Shown here one piece after another: positions 53,214 through 60,636 of a stretch of 60,636 nt of DNA (position 1 is the stretch's first letter; every line of letters starts with the position of its first letter). The stretch lies in assembly GCA_028724585.1 (NCBI GenBank), contig JAQYCQ010000003.1, forward strand, positions 1-60,636. Reading direction: 5' to 3'. This DNA is from Bacillota bacterium (GTDB taxonomy: Bacteria; Bacillota; Clostridia; Peptostreptococcales; Anaerovoracaceae). A program made the translations under genes and the position numbers. The notes beneath the pieces are model-generated. The model was not told the origin of the DNA, made no database searches, and saw only the letters and a list, made by a program, of their open reading frames with translations.

Positions 53214-53933
53214 CTATGATTTCAGCTTGTCGCCGAAGAACATGTCCGGCTTAAGGCTCTGTACGTATGCCAGGTTTACCGCCATCTGCTCTTCGAGGGG
53301 CTGATCTCTGTCATATTTAAGGAACATCATGTAGAAAGATGTCATGAACATCTCACGACGCTGGTCGTCTGAATCAAGAGCATGCATCATCTTTGAGCAG
53401 GCATTGCCGAGACGACCGTAAAGCCTGGCGCACTCGTCGTACTGCTCGAGATCGTATCTTTCCAGCCACTCAGTGACGGTCTGTTCCTCATCCTCCGCCG
53501 CCTTACAGCCTTCTTTCTTAAAGTCTTTCAGGAAATAATGGAATTCCTGAACTCCTTTTTCTTCGTTGAGCAGCGATATCCTGCCCAGCGGATACATAGT
53601 GCAGAGGAGCGGCTTCCCTTCGTGGACAGTACATTTTCCTTTTTTAAGAAATATGCAGCTGCCGTCGAGACGCTGTTTCATGATCAGGAGCGGAAGCATT
53701 GACTCTTTTCCCGGGATCATGTCGCAGTATTTGCCGATCATATCCGTCGTATCCATTTCGAGGATATTGCACAGGCGGTAAACGTCCATCGTCGTAAGCA
53801 GGATCATATCCTCCAGCTTTTTATTGCGGCAGCAGTCTCCGCACTGAGTGCATCTGAACTTGAACTTAGAATCTCTGGTGATGAAATTCTGGTTCAGGTT
53901 TTTAACATGATGGCTTTGAAATTTATTCTGCAT
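53214..53933 (-). CDS. YkgJ-family CxxCxxCC cluster protein
   Basis: About 240 residues. CTQCGDCCRNKK near residue 30 and GSCIFLKKGKCTVHEGKPLL...CTMYP are the eight-cysteine pattern of YkgJ proteins, which probably bind zinc or an Fe-S cluster; the function is unknown. Start at 53933 after GGAGTGATCACA. Own promoter; followed by the IMP-cyclohydrolase-like gene 74 bases on. Confidence 0.82.
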   Translation of the reverse strand: MQNKFQSHHVKNLNQNFITRDSKFKFRCTQCGDCCRNKKLEDMILLTTMDVYRLCNILEMDTTDMIGKYCDMIPGKESMLPLLIMKQRLDGSCIFLKKGKCTVHEGKPLLCTMYPLGRISLLNEEKGVQEFHYFLKDFKKEGCKAAEDEEQTVTEWLERYDLEQYDECARLYGRLGNACSKMMHALDSDDQRREMFMTSFYMMFLKYDRDQPLEEQMAVNLAYVQSLKPDMFFGDKLKS

Positions 53934-53970
53934 TGTGATCACTCCATGTTCCTGTTTTTTTCATCTTTCC

Positions 53971-53999
53971 AGTATAAACTAACGAGCTGTCTATGTCGA
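53971..53999 (-). promoter_or_regulatory. Promoter of the YkgJ-like gene
   Basis: Minus strand TCGACA (53999-53994), 17-base spacer, TATACT (53976-53971). Confidence 0.65.
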
Positions 54000-54013
54000 G
54001 AGCCAAAGACCTT

Positions 54014-54056
54014 AAAAAAACCGTATCCCCCGGCTTTTCCGAAAGGATACGGTTTT
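54014..54056 (-). terminator. Terminator of the ABC/GldG operon
   Basis: AACCGTATCC pairs with GGATACGGTT around a 17-base loop, then seven T on the minus strand. Confidence 0.9.
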
Positions 54057-54080
54057 CTGTCATAACATTCTCCTCAGCTG

Positions 54081-54689
54081 TCAGGCTGACGGTTCTTCTT
54101 CGTCGGCAGACGAGTCGAGCATCTGCGATACGAAGTTCGAAGACAGACTGTCTATCGAAGCGAAACTGCTGACGAAGTCTGATTCCAGCGTAAATATCCG
54201 GCTGTCTCCTTCTACGCAGGCGTAATACTTTGAAGTCACGGAATTCAGCTGGCCGACTTTTACAGTCTTAACTGTCCCGTCCTTCAAGGTGATCGTCAGC
54301 GTAAAGGACGGGCTGTCAAGCCCGTAGTCAGCGGAGCTGTCGAGGTCTTCACTGACGACCTGCGAAGTGCTTACTGAAGCCGCTGTAGAAGCCATATTAT
54401 CAATGGAATCCTGATCCAGCGCCAGCGAAGGATCTTCGCTGTACTTCCAGTCCGATTTATTGTTCTCCCTGCCGAATGTATATGTCACTCCGTCGAGCGT
54501 ATAGCTCATCTGGGTGATCTTATCGGCATCGACCTTGTAGATCTCGGTCGTCTTTTCGTCAGCGCTGCCGTCATCGTCATGAGTGCTGCTGTAATGCTTC
54601 ACTCCCGCGTAAGCGCCTATTAATACTATAAGGACCAGCAGGAGGAGCAGTATGCGGACGGCAGGCGATATTTTCTTTTTATTTTCCAT
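54081..54689 (-). CDS. DUF4340 membrane-anchored protein
   Basis: The 202-residue protein has one N-terminal membrane helix (AVRILLLLLVLIVLIGAYAG) and an external domain with VDADKITQMSYTLDGVTYTF and FTLTITLKDGTVKTVKVGQL, the DUF4340 pattern. Such proteins travel with GldG-type ABC transporters and their function is not established. It follows the GldG-like gene by 6 bases. Confidence 0.8.
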   Translation of the reverse strand: MENKKKISPAVRILLLLLVLIVLIGAYAGVKHYSSTHDDDGSADEKTTEIYKVDADKITQMSYTLDGVTYTFGRENNKSDWKYSEDPSLALDQDSIDNMASTAASVSTSQVVSEDLDSSADYGLDSPSFTLTITLKDGTVKTVKVGQLNSVTSKYYACVEGDSRIFTLESDFVSSFASIDSLSSNFVSQMLDSSADEEEPSA

Positions 54690-54695
54690 AGCTGG

Positions 54696-56102
54696 TTATT
54701 TCTTTCTTCTCCTGAGCCATACTATGAGGCCTGCGATGATGACAGCCGCAGGTATCACGACGATTGTCAGTGCCGCCCAGATGACAGAATGCATAGCCTT
54801 TACAGTAATGCTGGCAGGAGTCATGCTCTTGGCGCTGATAGAAACTGTGCCGGTACCCTTTTCAGACGTGAGGCTGGTGAGGCAGCTTGTGAAGAAATCG
54901 AGATTTCCAAGTGTAAAGGACTGTGTGACATTGTCGTCGATAAGAGATGAGGAAGCGATAGCGATAAGCTTTCCGCCATTCTCTTTCTCTGCCAGTGCGG
55001 CAACGTCGAACTGGCCTACAGTATCTCCGTCTTCCTTTTCAGTAGTAGTGATCTTGCCGTCAGTTACCTTCTTAAGGAAGGCTCCGTCGGAAGTCTGCAG
55101 CAGCGGTGTTACTGTTACGCCGGAAGCTCCGTTTTCCGTCATGCCAAGCGAGTTAGGCATAAGGATATTGGCATTCTGTCCCGCAAGGTCGTCTGTGATA
55201 TCAGACGAGGCGATGGAAGGCATAACGTACATAGGATACTGATAATAGTGGTTGGCGGATTCCATGACCAGGCCGTCCTGAAGGTCGAGTCCGTAAGCGC
55301 TGAGTATCGACTTGAAATTAGGCATGTCCGAATCCGTGTAGTACATGATCAGCACAGCCTTTCCGCCATTATCGAGATATTCGGTTATCTGCTTAGCCTC
55401 TTCAGCTGTGTAATCTGATGTCGGAGCGTAGAGCATGAGCAGGTCGCAGTCGTCAGGGATACCGCCGCTGGTCATCAGGTTGAGGTCAGTCGCCTGTATG
55501 TTCTGCTTCTTGACCAGCGAGCTTACGCTCGTGGAAAGAGTCGCTTCCCCGTGACCTGTCACAGTATACATCTTAGGCAGCTTTTTGCTGGTAACGTACT
55601 GTATGGCACTTGTGATCTGGCCTTCGCCGTCGAACGAGCTGGTATATGAGCCCGAAGCATAATCAGACGGATAGAGGGCGCTGGAATCTATAGTCTGCTC
55701 CTTGTCCCCGCACTTGACTACAACGCTTCCCTCTGTGAGATTGCTGTACTTGTTGGACAGAGCCACATTTACCGAAGGGTCGTCGTAAACTACCTTTATA
55801 TGTTTGCTGTCATCGTAATTGGCGAGCAGTTCTTTTATCGCGTCCTGAGCGTTATCTTTGGAAGAGAGGACTGTGATGGTCACATCCTTATTCAGGTTCT
55901 TTAAGACTTTTTCAGTACTGCTCCCTATGGAATAGACCTTGTTGGCTGACAGGTCAACGGACTTTACCTTTGCAGGCAGAGCGCCGGCAAGCAGGTTTAC
56001 GACTATTACCACTGCTATAACGATGGCTATCATCAGAGCGCTGTAGGAACCGTACCGCGAGCTTTTTGTGCCGAACGCTCTTTTGAGATCTGGTTTATTC
56101 AT
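54696..56102 (-). CDS. GldG-like auxiliary protein of ABC exporter
   Basis: About 468 residues: N-terminal helix (SALMIAIVIAVVIVVNLLAG), an external GldG/ABC_transp_aux domain (SVDLSANKVYSIGSSTEKVL; DDCDLLMLYAPTSDYTAEEA; NGGKAVLIMYY) and a C-terminal helix followed by WLRRRKK. GldG pairs with GldF/GldA in Bacteroidetes gliding; in Firmicutes the transported substrate is unknown. Start after GGGAGGTGTCGGGT. A degenerate version of the GTCAGC hairpin is found in the following gene (54329-54339). Confidence 0.82.
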   Translation of the reverse strand: MNKPDLKRAFGTKSSRYGSYSALMIAIVIAVVIVVNLLAGALPAKVKSVDLSANKVYSIGSSTEKVLKNLNKDVTITVLSSKDNAQDAIKELLANYDDSKHIKVVYDDPSVNVALSNKYSNLTEGSVVVKCGDKEQTIDSSALYPSDYASGSYTSSFDGEGQITSAIQYVTSKKLPKMYTVTGHGEATLSTSVSSLVKKQNIQATDLNLMTSGGIPDDCDLLMLYAPTSDYTAEEAKQITEYLDNGGKAVLIMYYTDSDMPNFKSILSAYGLDLQDGLVMESANHYYQYPMYVMPSIASSDITDDLAGQNANILMPNSLGMTENGASGVTVTPLLQTSDGAFLKKVTDGKITTTEKEDGDTVGQFDVAALAEKENGGKLIAIASSSLIDDNVTQSFTLGNLDFFTSCLTSLTSEKGTGTVSISAKSMTPASITVKAMHSVIWAALTIVVIPAAVIIAGLIVWLRRRKK

Positions 56103-56115
56103 ACCCGACACCTCC

Positions 56116-56979
56116 CTAACTCCATCTGCGCTTCTGGATCGACTGTACGGTCAGGAACACAAAAAGCGCGGCGATCGATACGAAATATATTATCGTAGTC
56201 AGGTCGAAGGACTGCGATGTTATCTTCTGGAATCTCGAAACCAGCGAGAGGGACGATACCATAGATCCGAAGAGTCCGGCAAAGGCGGATTTCTTCGCAA
56301 AGAAAGCGATCGTAAGGGCGGCGATACCTGCTACGCCTGCTCCGCAGGCAATGTAGACATTCCTTGTGAGATGATAGATCAGCAATACTGCCAGAGCTAT
56401 CAGGACGAAGAAGCATACATAAGATCCGAATGCTGAAGACGGGAATATGTTGGACATTCCGTCAGCCAGCTGAAGGAGCAGGAGCACTGCAAGTGTTCCC
56501 ACCGCCGCGATGACCTGGCTCTCAGTAAGAGATGAAATGAACATCCCTATTGATATATATGCCGCTCCCAGCAGGAAGAACTCGCATACCGCTATGATGT
56601 CCGAAAGCAGAGCCGTGCCGCCGTAGATCTTGATGATAAATGGACATATGAGCATTATCACGCATGGGATCGCGAATACAGCGAGCATAGACAGGTACTT
56701 GCCGAATACTATCTGGTTTACTGATACCGGTGCGGTCAGCAGGAGCTGGTCGGTCCTCAGCTTCCTCTCTTCCGCAAAGCTCTTCATAGTCAGTACCGGC
56801 ACCACGAGCAGGAGCACTACTGCCGCGCTCGAAAGGGATGCCGAGAAATAAGGATAGCCCTGGATAAGGTTATATGCCACAAAGAATATCCCTGTGAACG
56901 CAAGGAGCACCGCTGTTAACACAGGTCCTGTCATAGTATGGAAGTACGACCTGAATTCTCTCTTGAATATTGCCTGCAT
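56116..56979 (-). CDS. ABC-2 type permease
   Basis: The 287-residue protein has six hydrophobic helices; MQAIFKREFRSYFHTMTGPV and EERKLRTDQLLLTAPVSVNQ are typical of GldF/NosY-type ABC-2 permeases. It forms the membrane channel with the ATPase encoded 2 bases upstream. GGAGGACTGAAC precedes the ATG. A TCC-triloop hairpin (56335-56349) lies in the codons for ACGAG. Confidence 0.88.
   Translation of the reverse strand: MQAIFKREFRSYFHTMTGPVLTAVLLAFTGIFFVAYNLIQGYPYFSASLSSAAVVLLLVVPVLTMKSFAEERKLRTDQLLLTAPVSVNQIVFGKYLSMLAVFAIPCVIMLICPFIIKIYGGTALLSDIIAVCEFFLLGAAYISIGMFISSLTESQVIAAVGTLAVLLLLQLADGMSNIFPSSAFGSYVCFFVLIALAVLLIYHLTRNVYIACGAGVAGIAALTIAFFAKKSAFAGLFGSMVSSLSLVSRFQKITSQSFDLTTIIYFVSIAALFVFLTVQSIQKRRWS
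56335..56349. repeat. TCC-triloop hairpin in ABC permease gene
   Basis: GCCTGC-TCC-GCAGGC, 6-bp perfect stem. Confidence 0.7.
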
Positions 56980-56981
56980 GT

Positions 56982-58091
56982 TCAGTCCTCCTTTCCTTCC
57001 GCGCTGTCGCCGGTATCCTGGTCTGCTCCAGTGCCGGCATCTTTTTCATCTTCCGCAGCATCGCCGCTGCCGCTTTCCATAACGCTGTCGACAGCTTCGC
57101 TGAGATCCTCAGCATCGCTGTCAGCATCGGCAACGATATCAGCCGCGGTCTTTTCCTTTTCCTCATCGGCTGTGAGCTCGAGGAATACTTCTTCGAGCGA
57201 AGTTTTCTCAGTATTCATCTCGATAACGGCACAGCCCGCTGCAGCAAAGGCTGAAGCGATATCTTTCCTGCGGTCCATGTCAGACCCGTACCTGATCTCC
57301 GCCTTCGTGTTTCCGTCTTCTGTTTCTTCGATAGACTGGAGTTCCGTATCTTCAATGCCTTCTATCACCTTTTCGACAGTCCTTTTATCCGCTAAAGCTG
57401 TCACAGTAAGAACTGTCTCCGGCTGCATCATCTTCATGAGGTTTTCCGTAGAATCACTGGCTGCAAGCCTTCCTTTAGAAATGATCATGATATGATCACA
57501 TACCAGGCTTACCTCAGAAAGGATATGGGAACTGAGTATGACCGTATGGTTTTTTCCGAGTTCCTTTATTAGATCCCTTATCTCGGCCATCTGCTGCGGA
57601 TCGAGTCCTACAGTAGGTTCGTCGAGGATGATTATCTCCGGAAATCCCAGCAGCGCCATTGCGAAGCCTACACGCTGCCTGTATCCTTTCGACAGATTTC
57701 TGATAAGCCTGCCGTCCATAGACTTTATCTTCAGGAGTTCCTCTACGTCGTCGACCGAACCGCCGCGTTTTTCTTTTTCTATCCCCTTAAGTTCCGCAGC
57801 GAAATCAAGATATTCACCTACTGTCATATCCTGGTATAGAGGAGGTATCTCCGGAAGATAGCCAATGCATTTTCTGGCTTCCAGAGGTTCCTCGAGAATA
57901 TCGTGGCCGTTTATGACCACTTTGCCCTCCGTGGCAGCAGTATATCCGGTGATGATATTCATGGTCGTGGATTTGCCCGCACCGTTCGGCCCGAGGAATC
58001 CATAGATCTGCCCCTTGTCGACAGTGAAGCTGAGGTTGTCGACAGCTGTGCTGTCTCCATACTTTTTTGTGAGATTCGTAACCTCGATCAT
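56982..58091 (-). CDS. ABC transporter ATPase with acidic C-terminal tail
   Basis: About 369 residues. Walker A GPNGAGKSTTMN, signature LSKGYRQRVGFAMALLG, Walker B IIILDEPTVGLDP, then SSHILSEVSLVCD. The last 60 residues are nearly all Asp, Glu, Ala, Ser and Gly, not part of the nucleotide-binding fold. First gene of a four-gene exporter operon (ATPase, permease, GldG-like, DUF4340). Start at 58091 after AGGTGTACTTA. Confidence 0.92.
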   Translation of the reverse strand: MIEVTNLTKKYGDSTAVDNLSFTVDKGQIYGFLGPNGAGKSTTMNIITGYTAATEGKVVINGHDILEEPLEARKCIGYLPEIPPLYQDMTVGEYLDFAAELKGIEKEKRGGSVDDVEELLKIKSMDGRLIRNLSKGYRQRVGFAMALLGFPEIIILDEPTVGLDPQQMAEIRDLIKELGKNHTVILSSHILSEVSLVCDHIMIISKGRLAASDSTENLMKMMQPETVLTVTALADKRTVEKVIEGIEDTELQSIEETEDGNTKAEIRYGSDMDRRKDIASAFAAAGCAVIEMNTEKTSLEEVFLELTADEEKEKTAADIVADADSDAEDLSEAVDSVMESGSGDAAEDEKDAGTGADQDTGDSAEGKED

Positions 58092-58133
58092 TAAGTACAC
58101 CTGCCCTTCAAAAACAATATTGTATTATTCCGA

Positions 58134-58149
58134 TACGGCAAAAACCGTA
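58134..58149. promoter_or_regulatory. TACGG-CCGTA dyad in the ABC operon leader
   Basis: TACGG-CAAAAA-CCGTA lies just downstream of the ABC promoter -10; operator or 5' leader hairpin. Confidence 0.35.
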
Positions 58150-58158
58150 CAGTAATTA

Positions 58159-58186
58159 ATTGTATACTTGGAAAGTGATAATTCAA
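58159..58186 (-). promoter_or_regulatory. ABC exporter operon promoter
   Basis: Minus strand TTGAAT (58186-58181), 16-base spacer, TACAAT (58164-58159). Confidence 0.6.
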
Positions 58187-58475
58187 TAATTATTTACCGC
58201 CTTTTGTGAACATCTGGTGAAAATTTCGCATATCAGCGCCTATTATCACAGAGGATCTGCAGTATATCCGGGCAGAAACGACAAATTCTGAATACAGATA
58301 CCACCTTCCGAGAGCCTGTTTTTATCATTATCAAATGAATATATTAAAGATCACATTCTGAGGCATTAATTCGTTTTAATTTGGTTTATTTTTATTTGGA
58401 TAGTATTTTTTATCATTTCTTCGCATTTTCACACATTTTAATTAAGCAAAATATATGTTATTATAAATATAATAT
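58187..58475. other. AT-rich divergent intergenic region
   Basis: No ORF with a ribosome binding site on either strand. AT content rises towards 58370-58475, where several TATAAT-like boxes (for example around 58462-58475) could serve the HTH-TOBE gene. No Moco riboswitch-like consensus was recognised. Confidence 0.5.
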
Positions 58476-58497
58476 ATATTCTTACTGATAAGAATAT
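58476..58497. promoter_or_regulatory. Inverted repeat upstream of HTH-TOBE gene
   Basis: ATATTCTTA-CTGA-TAAGAATAT, perfect 9-bp arms, lies 40 bases before the start codon and close to the promoter; likely operator, possibly autoregulatory. Confidence 0.5.
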
Positions 58498-58537
58498 CAC
58501 ATACCATATACAAAACACGATACAAGAGGTGACAGAT

Positions 58538-59071
58538 ATGAGAGAGGATGTGCTGTATACTCCGGAAGAAATAGCCAATAAGCTCAAACTTTCGAAATAC
58601 ACCATTTATGAAATGATAAAGCGAGGCGAGATCCCCGCGCATAGAATAGGAAGAAGCCTCAGGATCAGCGATTCTCAGCTCGAAACCTACCTTATGCAGT
58701 CAAGGCAGGCTGATAACTCCTACGAAGCTGAGATATATACCGCCGAAGACGGGGAAAAGATCGCCCGTGTTATAGGCGCGACCAAAGACGTAGACATTGT
58801 AGTAGCGACAGATATCGAAGGCTCAGCTAAGATTTCCATCAAACCCGAAGACATCATTCTCAGCCGCAACATTCTCGAATGCAGCGCAAGGAATAACATC
58901 GAAGGCATCATAACAGGTATGGAAGAGATCGAGACCGGTTACAAGCTGGTGATCAACATAGGCATCCCGCTCACAGTCAATGTTACAAAAAGAGCGGTCA
59001 GAGAGCTGGGCTTCAAACTCGGCGATACCGTTTACGCGGTATTCAAAGCTATGTCCGTTACGGTAGTATAG
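58538..59071 (+). CDS. HTH (excisionase/MerR-like) regulator with TOBE/Mop domain
   Basis: The 177-residue protein begins MREDVLYTPEEIANKLKLSK followed by TIYEMIKRGEIPAHRIGRS, the helix-turn-helix of excisionase-type domains, and ends in a Mop/TOBE fold (SARNNIEGIITGMEEIETGY; KRAVRELGFKLGDTVYAVFK). TOBE domains bind molybdate or tungstate, so a molybdate-sensing regulator is plausible. The start ATG follows GAGGTGACAGAT. No molybdate transporter or cofactor genes are in the window; the divergent ABC operon lacks a binding protein. Confidence 0.8.
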   Translation: MREDVLYTPEEIANKLKLSKYTIYEMIKRGEIPAHRIGRSLRISDSQLETYLMQSRQADNSYEAEIYTAEDGEKIARVIGATKDVDIVVATDIEGSAKISIKPEDIILSRNILECSARNNIEGIITGMEEIETGYKLVINIGIPLTVNVTKRAVRELGFKLGDTVYAVFKAMSVTVV

Positions 59072-59097
59072 CCTTAAAGATAACAGAAATATCAGGA

Positions 59098-59118
59098 AGC
59101 AGCCTAAGGCTGCTTTTT
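59098..59118 (+). terminator. Terminator of HTH-TOBE gene
   Basis: AGCAGCC-TAA-GGCTGCT followed by TTTT. Confidence 0.9.
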
Positions 59119-59139
59119 GTTTTCCCGGTAAAAGTGTAT

Positions 59140-59176
59140 TTCCGTTTTAAGGAGCGGCACCTCAGTTAAAACGGAA
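59140..59176. promoter_or_regulatory. Long inverted repeat upstream of DUF1015 gene
   Basis: TTCCGTTTTAA and TTAAAACGGAA are perfect 11-bp arms separated by 15 bases; the right arm overlaps the -35 position of the promoter below. Operator candidate. Confidence 0.5.
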
Positions 59177-59186
59177 GCGCGGTATA

Positions 59187-59195
59187 TGCTATAAT
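59187..59195 (+). promoter_or_regulatory. Extended -10 promoter of DUF1015 gene
   Basis: TGC-TATAAT (TATAAT 59190-59195), about 58 bases before the ATG. The -35 position is TTAAAA-like and lies in the inverted repeat. Confidence 0.65.
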
Positions 59196-59253
59196 CAATA
59201 ACAGTTTAATTTAGACAGCATCAGTAAATACAAAGATCAAGGGGGTATTTATC

Positions 59254-60504
59254 ATGGCAGTGTTCAGGCCTTTCACGGCAGTGAGACCAGACGCCCGTTA
59301 CGCGGCGGAATCACTCTGCCCGCCATACGATGTCGTCGATCATGACGAAGCGGCAGCGGTCATTTCGGAAAATCCCAGAAGTTTTATGAACGTGACAAGA
59401 GCCGATGCTTTTTTCAAGCCTTCTGAAGAATACAGCGACTCTGTATATGCCAGATCAGCTGAAAATCTTGAAAACTTCATCAGAGACGGTATTTATACTG
59501 TAGACAGGCAGCCTCATTTCTATATATATAGCGAAGAGTTCCAGGGAAGGACTCAGACAGGGATAGTAGGCTGCGCTTCTATAGACGACTACGAGAAGGG
59601 AGTCATCAAGAAGCATGAGGTCACAAAACCGGAAAAGGAAACTGACCGTATAAAACATTTCTCCGCCTGCATGGCAGATACAGAGCCTGTTTTCCTCACC
59701 TACCGCGACGATCCTGAGATAAGGGATATCATGGAAAAAAGGATCGCGGAAAGTGGTCCCGAATACGAAGCCGAGGATGATGAAGGAGTTACGCACAGGC
59801 TTTGGGTCCTGGAAGACAGCAGCCTCACTGTCCGTCTCTCAAGTCTCTTCGACGATATCCCGGCTATGTATATTGCCGACGGCCACCACAGGACCGCGTC
59901 GGCGGTGCATGTGGGGATGAAGCTCCGCGCTGAAGATCCAGACGCCTCGGAGGATAAAGAATACAACAGGTTTATGGCAGTAGCTTTTCCAGATTCGGAT
60001 CTCTGTGTGCTCCCGTATAACAGGCTGGTCAAGAACCTTCCGGGACTGACAGTCAAATCCTTCCTTCAGCATCTCTCCGCTGCCGCCGAAGTCACCCCGG
60101 TCGAGGATCCGGGACACTGGCCGACTGAACGCCATACCATATATATCTATACAGGCGGAAGCTGGTACAAAGCAGTCTTCAGGAAAGATCTCATCGACGA
60201 GACAGATCCTGTAAAACGCCTCGATGTGTCACTGCTTCAGGATCTGGTCTTCTCGCCCATCCTGGGCATCGAAGATCCTAGAAGGGACAAAAGGCTGGAT
60301 TTCTCGGGAGGGATAGATGACCACCACGTTCTCATGAACGCGGTCGACACAGGAAAAGCCGCAGCCGCCTTCGAGCTCTGCCCTGTTACTGTCAGCGAGA
60401 TCATGGACGTAGCTGACAGCGGCTGCATCATGCCACCTAAGTCGACTTGGTTCGAGCCCAAGCTGGGAAGCGGCTGGTTCGTCCACAAGATAGACAAATC
60501 ATAA
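59254..60504 (+). CDS. DUF1015 family protein
   Basis: The 416-residue protein has the DUF1015 features FTAVRPDARYAAESLCPPYD at the N-terminus and MYIADGHHRTASAVH in the middle, and ends WFEPKLGSGWFVHKIDKS. The histidine-rich motif suggests a metal or nucleotide site; in Clostridia and methanogens the gene often neighbours serine or amino acid metabolism genes, but no function is proven. AAGGGGGTATTTATC precedes the ATG. The stop codon abuts the hairpin at 60503. Confidence 0.9.
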   Translation: MAVFRPFTAVRPDARYAAESLCPPYDVVDHDEAAAVISENPRSFMNVTRADAFFKPSEEYSDSVYARSAENLENFIRDGIYTVDRQPHFYIYSEEFQGRTQTGIVGCASIDDYEKGVIKKHEVTKPEKETDRIKHFSACMADTEPVFLTYRDDPEIRDIMEKRIAESGPEYEAEDDEGVTHRLWVLEDSSLTVRLSSLFDDIPAMYIADGHHRTASAVHVGMKLRAEDPDASEDKEYNRFMAVAFPDSDLCVLPYNRLVKNLPGLTVKSFLQHLSAAAEVTPVEDPGHWPTERHTIYIYTGGSWYKAVFRKDLIDETDPVKRLDVSLLQDLVFSPILGIEDPRRDKRLDFSGGIDDHHVLMNAVDTGKAAAAFELCPVTVSEIMDVADSGCIMPPKSTWFEPKLGSGWFVHKIDKS

Positions 60505-60636
60505 CCACCAGTTAAACTGGTGGTTTGCACTAGCCCTAAAAGGGCATGTTACTAGCAGCGTCTTAAGGCGCCCTGAAAGATTCCGCCAACCGCATATCTT
60601 TCTCGGGCTGCGCCTAAAGGCGCTCTTTTATTTCTT
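60503..60636. mobile_element. Hairpin-rich terminal region, probable IS200/IS605 (tnpB-type) end
   Basis: AACCACCAGTT-A-AACTGGTGGTT (60503-60525), GCCCT-AAA-AGGGC (60533-60545), GCG-CTTAAG-CGC-like and GCGCC-TAAA-GGCGC (near 60610) stack within 134 bases directly after the DUF1015 stop. On the minus strand this order resembles the 3' end of IS605-type elements where the TnpB guide RNA scaffold lies. No transposase codons are visible before the window ends. Confidence 0.5.

Noticed and set aside
2362-56349. CsrA sites as an explanation of the GGA-loop hairpins
   Set aside because: Most intragenic copies show GGA in the mRNA loop, but hemW (17295) and the M20D gene (20374) show UCC, the preceding A of CsrA sites is missing, and many lie deep inside genes. 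Not excluded, but not favoured.
58187-58475. Moco riboswitch upstream of the HTH-TOBE gene
   Set aside because: No match to the conserved Moco RNA core was recognised; the region is mostly AT-rich.
1-60636. tRNA, rRNA genes and CRISPR arrays
   Set aside because: Intergenic spaces are short and no cloverleaf ends, rRNA segments or regularly spaced direct repeats were seen on either strand.

Overview
The window looks like a chromosomal segment of an anaerobic Gram-positive bacterium of the class Clostridia, possibly a relative of Anaerovoracaceae/Mogibacterium (family-level placement is a guess). Support comes from the fused ispH-rpsA gene, the mreB-mreC-mreD-pbp2-min-rodA cell-shape neighbourhood, ribonuclease Y, Gly-tRNA synthetase of the single-chain type, and strong AGGAGG-type ribosome binding sites with sigma-A promoters. 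Nearly all genes lie on the minus strand; only rpsT, rodA, an HTH-TOBE regulator and a DUF1015 gene are on the plus strand. No rRNA, tRNA or CRISPR array was found.

Layout: 1-260 edge of an IS200/IS605 element (tnpA start). 336-6873 operon of a giant TPR protein, a CobK-like protein, cobO and ispH-rpsA. 7042-16053 a Tad/Flp pilus locus transcribed from one clear promoter (tadZ-tadA-tadB-tadC-flp-tadE-DUF5702-tadE/Zn-DUF6382), followed by a DUF308 membrane protein. 16262-19789 hemW, lepA and divergent rpsT. 19933-26684 peptidases, acyl-CoA ligase, tcdA, deoD and aroF. 26858-32876 pyruvate carboxylase, glyS and a DUF4342 protein. 32898-36356 recO, era, a ybeY-cdd fusion and phoH. 36464-41322 methyltransferase, rpmB, an old-yellow-enzyme-type reductase, thiI and a cysteine desulfurase. 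41392-52256 rny and convergent/divergent rodA, then minD, pbp2, mreD, mreC, mreB, radC and maf. 52423-58091 IMP-cyclohydrolase-like gene, a CxxCxxCC protein and a GldG/DUF4340 ABC exporter operon. 58538-60504 HTH-TOBE regulator and DUF1015 protein. 60503-60636 hairpin-rich edge of what is probably a second IS200/IS605-type element.

How genes work together: the Tad genes form a pilus machine (ATPase, two platform proteins, pilin, pseudopilins, localisation ATPase). mreBCD, PBP2, RodA and MinD form the elongation/division-site set. era, ybeY, rny, lepA, rpsT, rpmB, ispH-rpsA, tcdA and thiI with its cysteine desulfurase serve ribosome and tRNA biology.

Most unusual signals: (1) a dispersed family of about twenty 15-bp hairpins with a fixed architecture (6-bp stem, TCC or GGA triloop, 6-bp stem) but varying stem sequence, found both in intergenic spaces, often as oppositely oriented pairs, and in frame inside genes; (2) three genes (rodA, rny, tadB) whose best ribosome binding site points to an AUA codon and which lack a convincing AUG/GUG/UUG start; (3) a lone minD without minC or minE; (4) a TadC-type pilus protein with an inserted Ig-like domain and a TadE-like protein with two zinc-ribbon-like tails.
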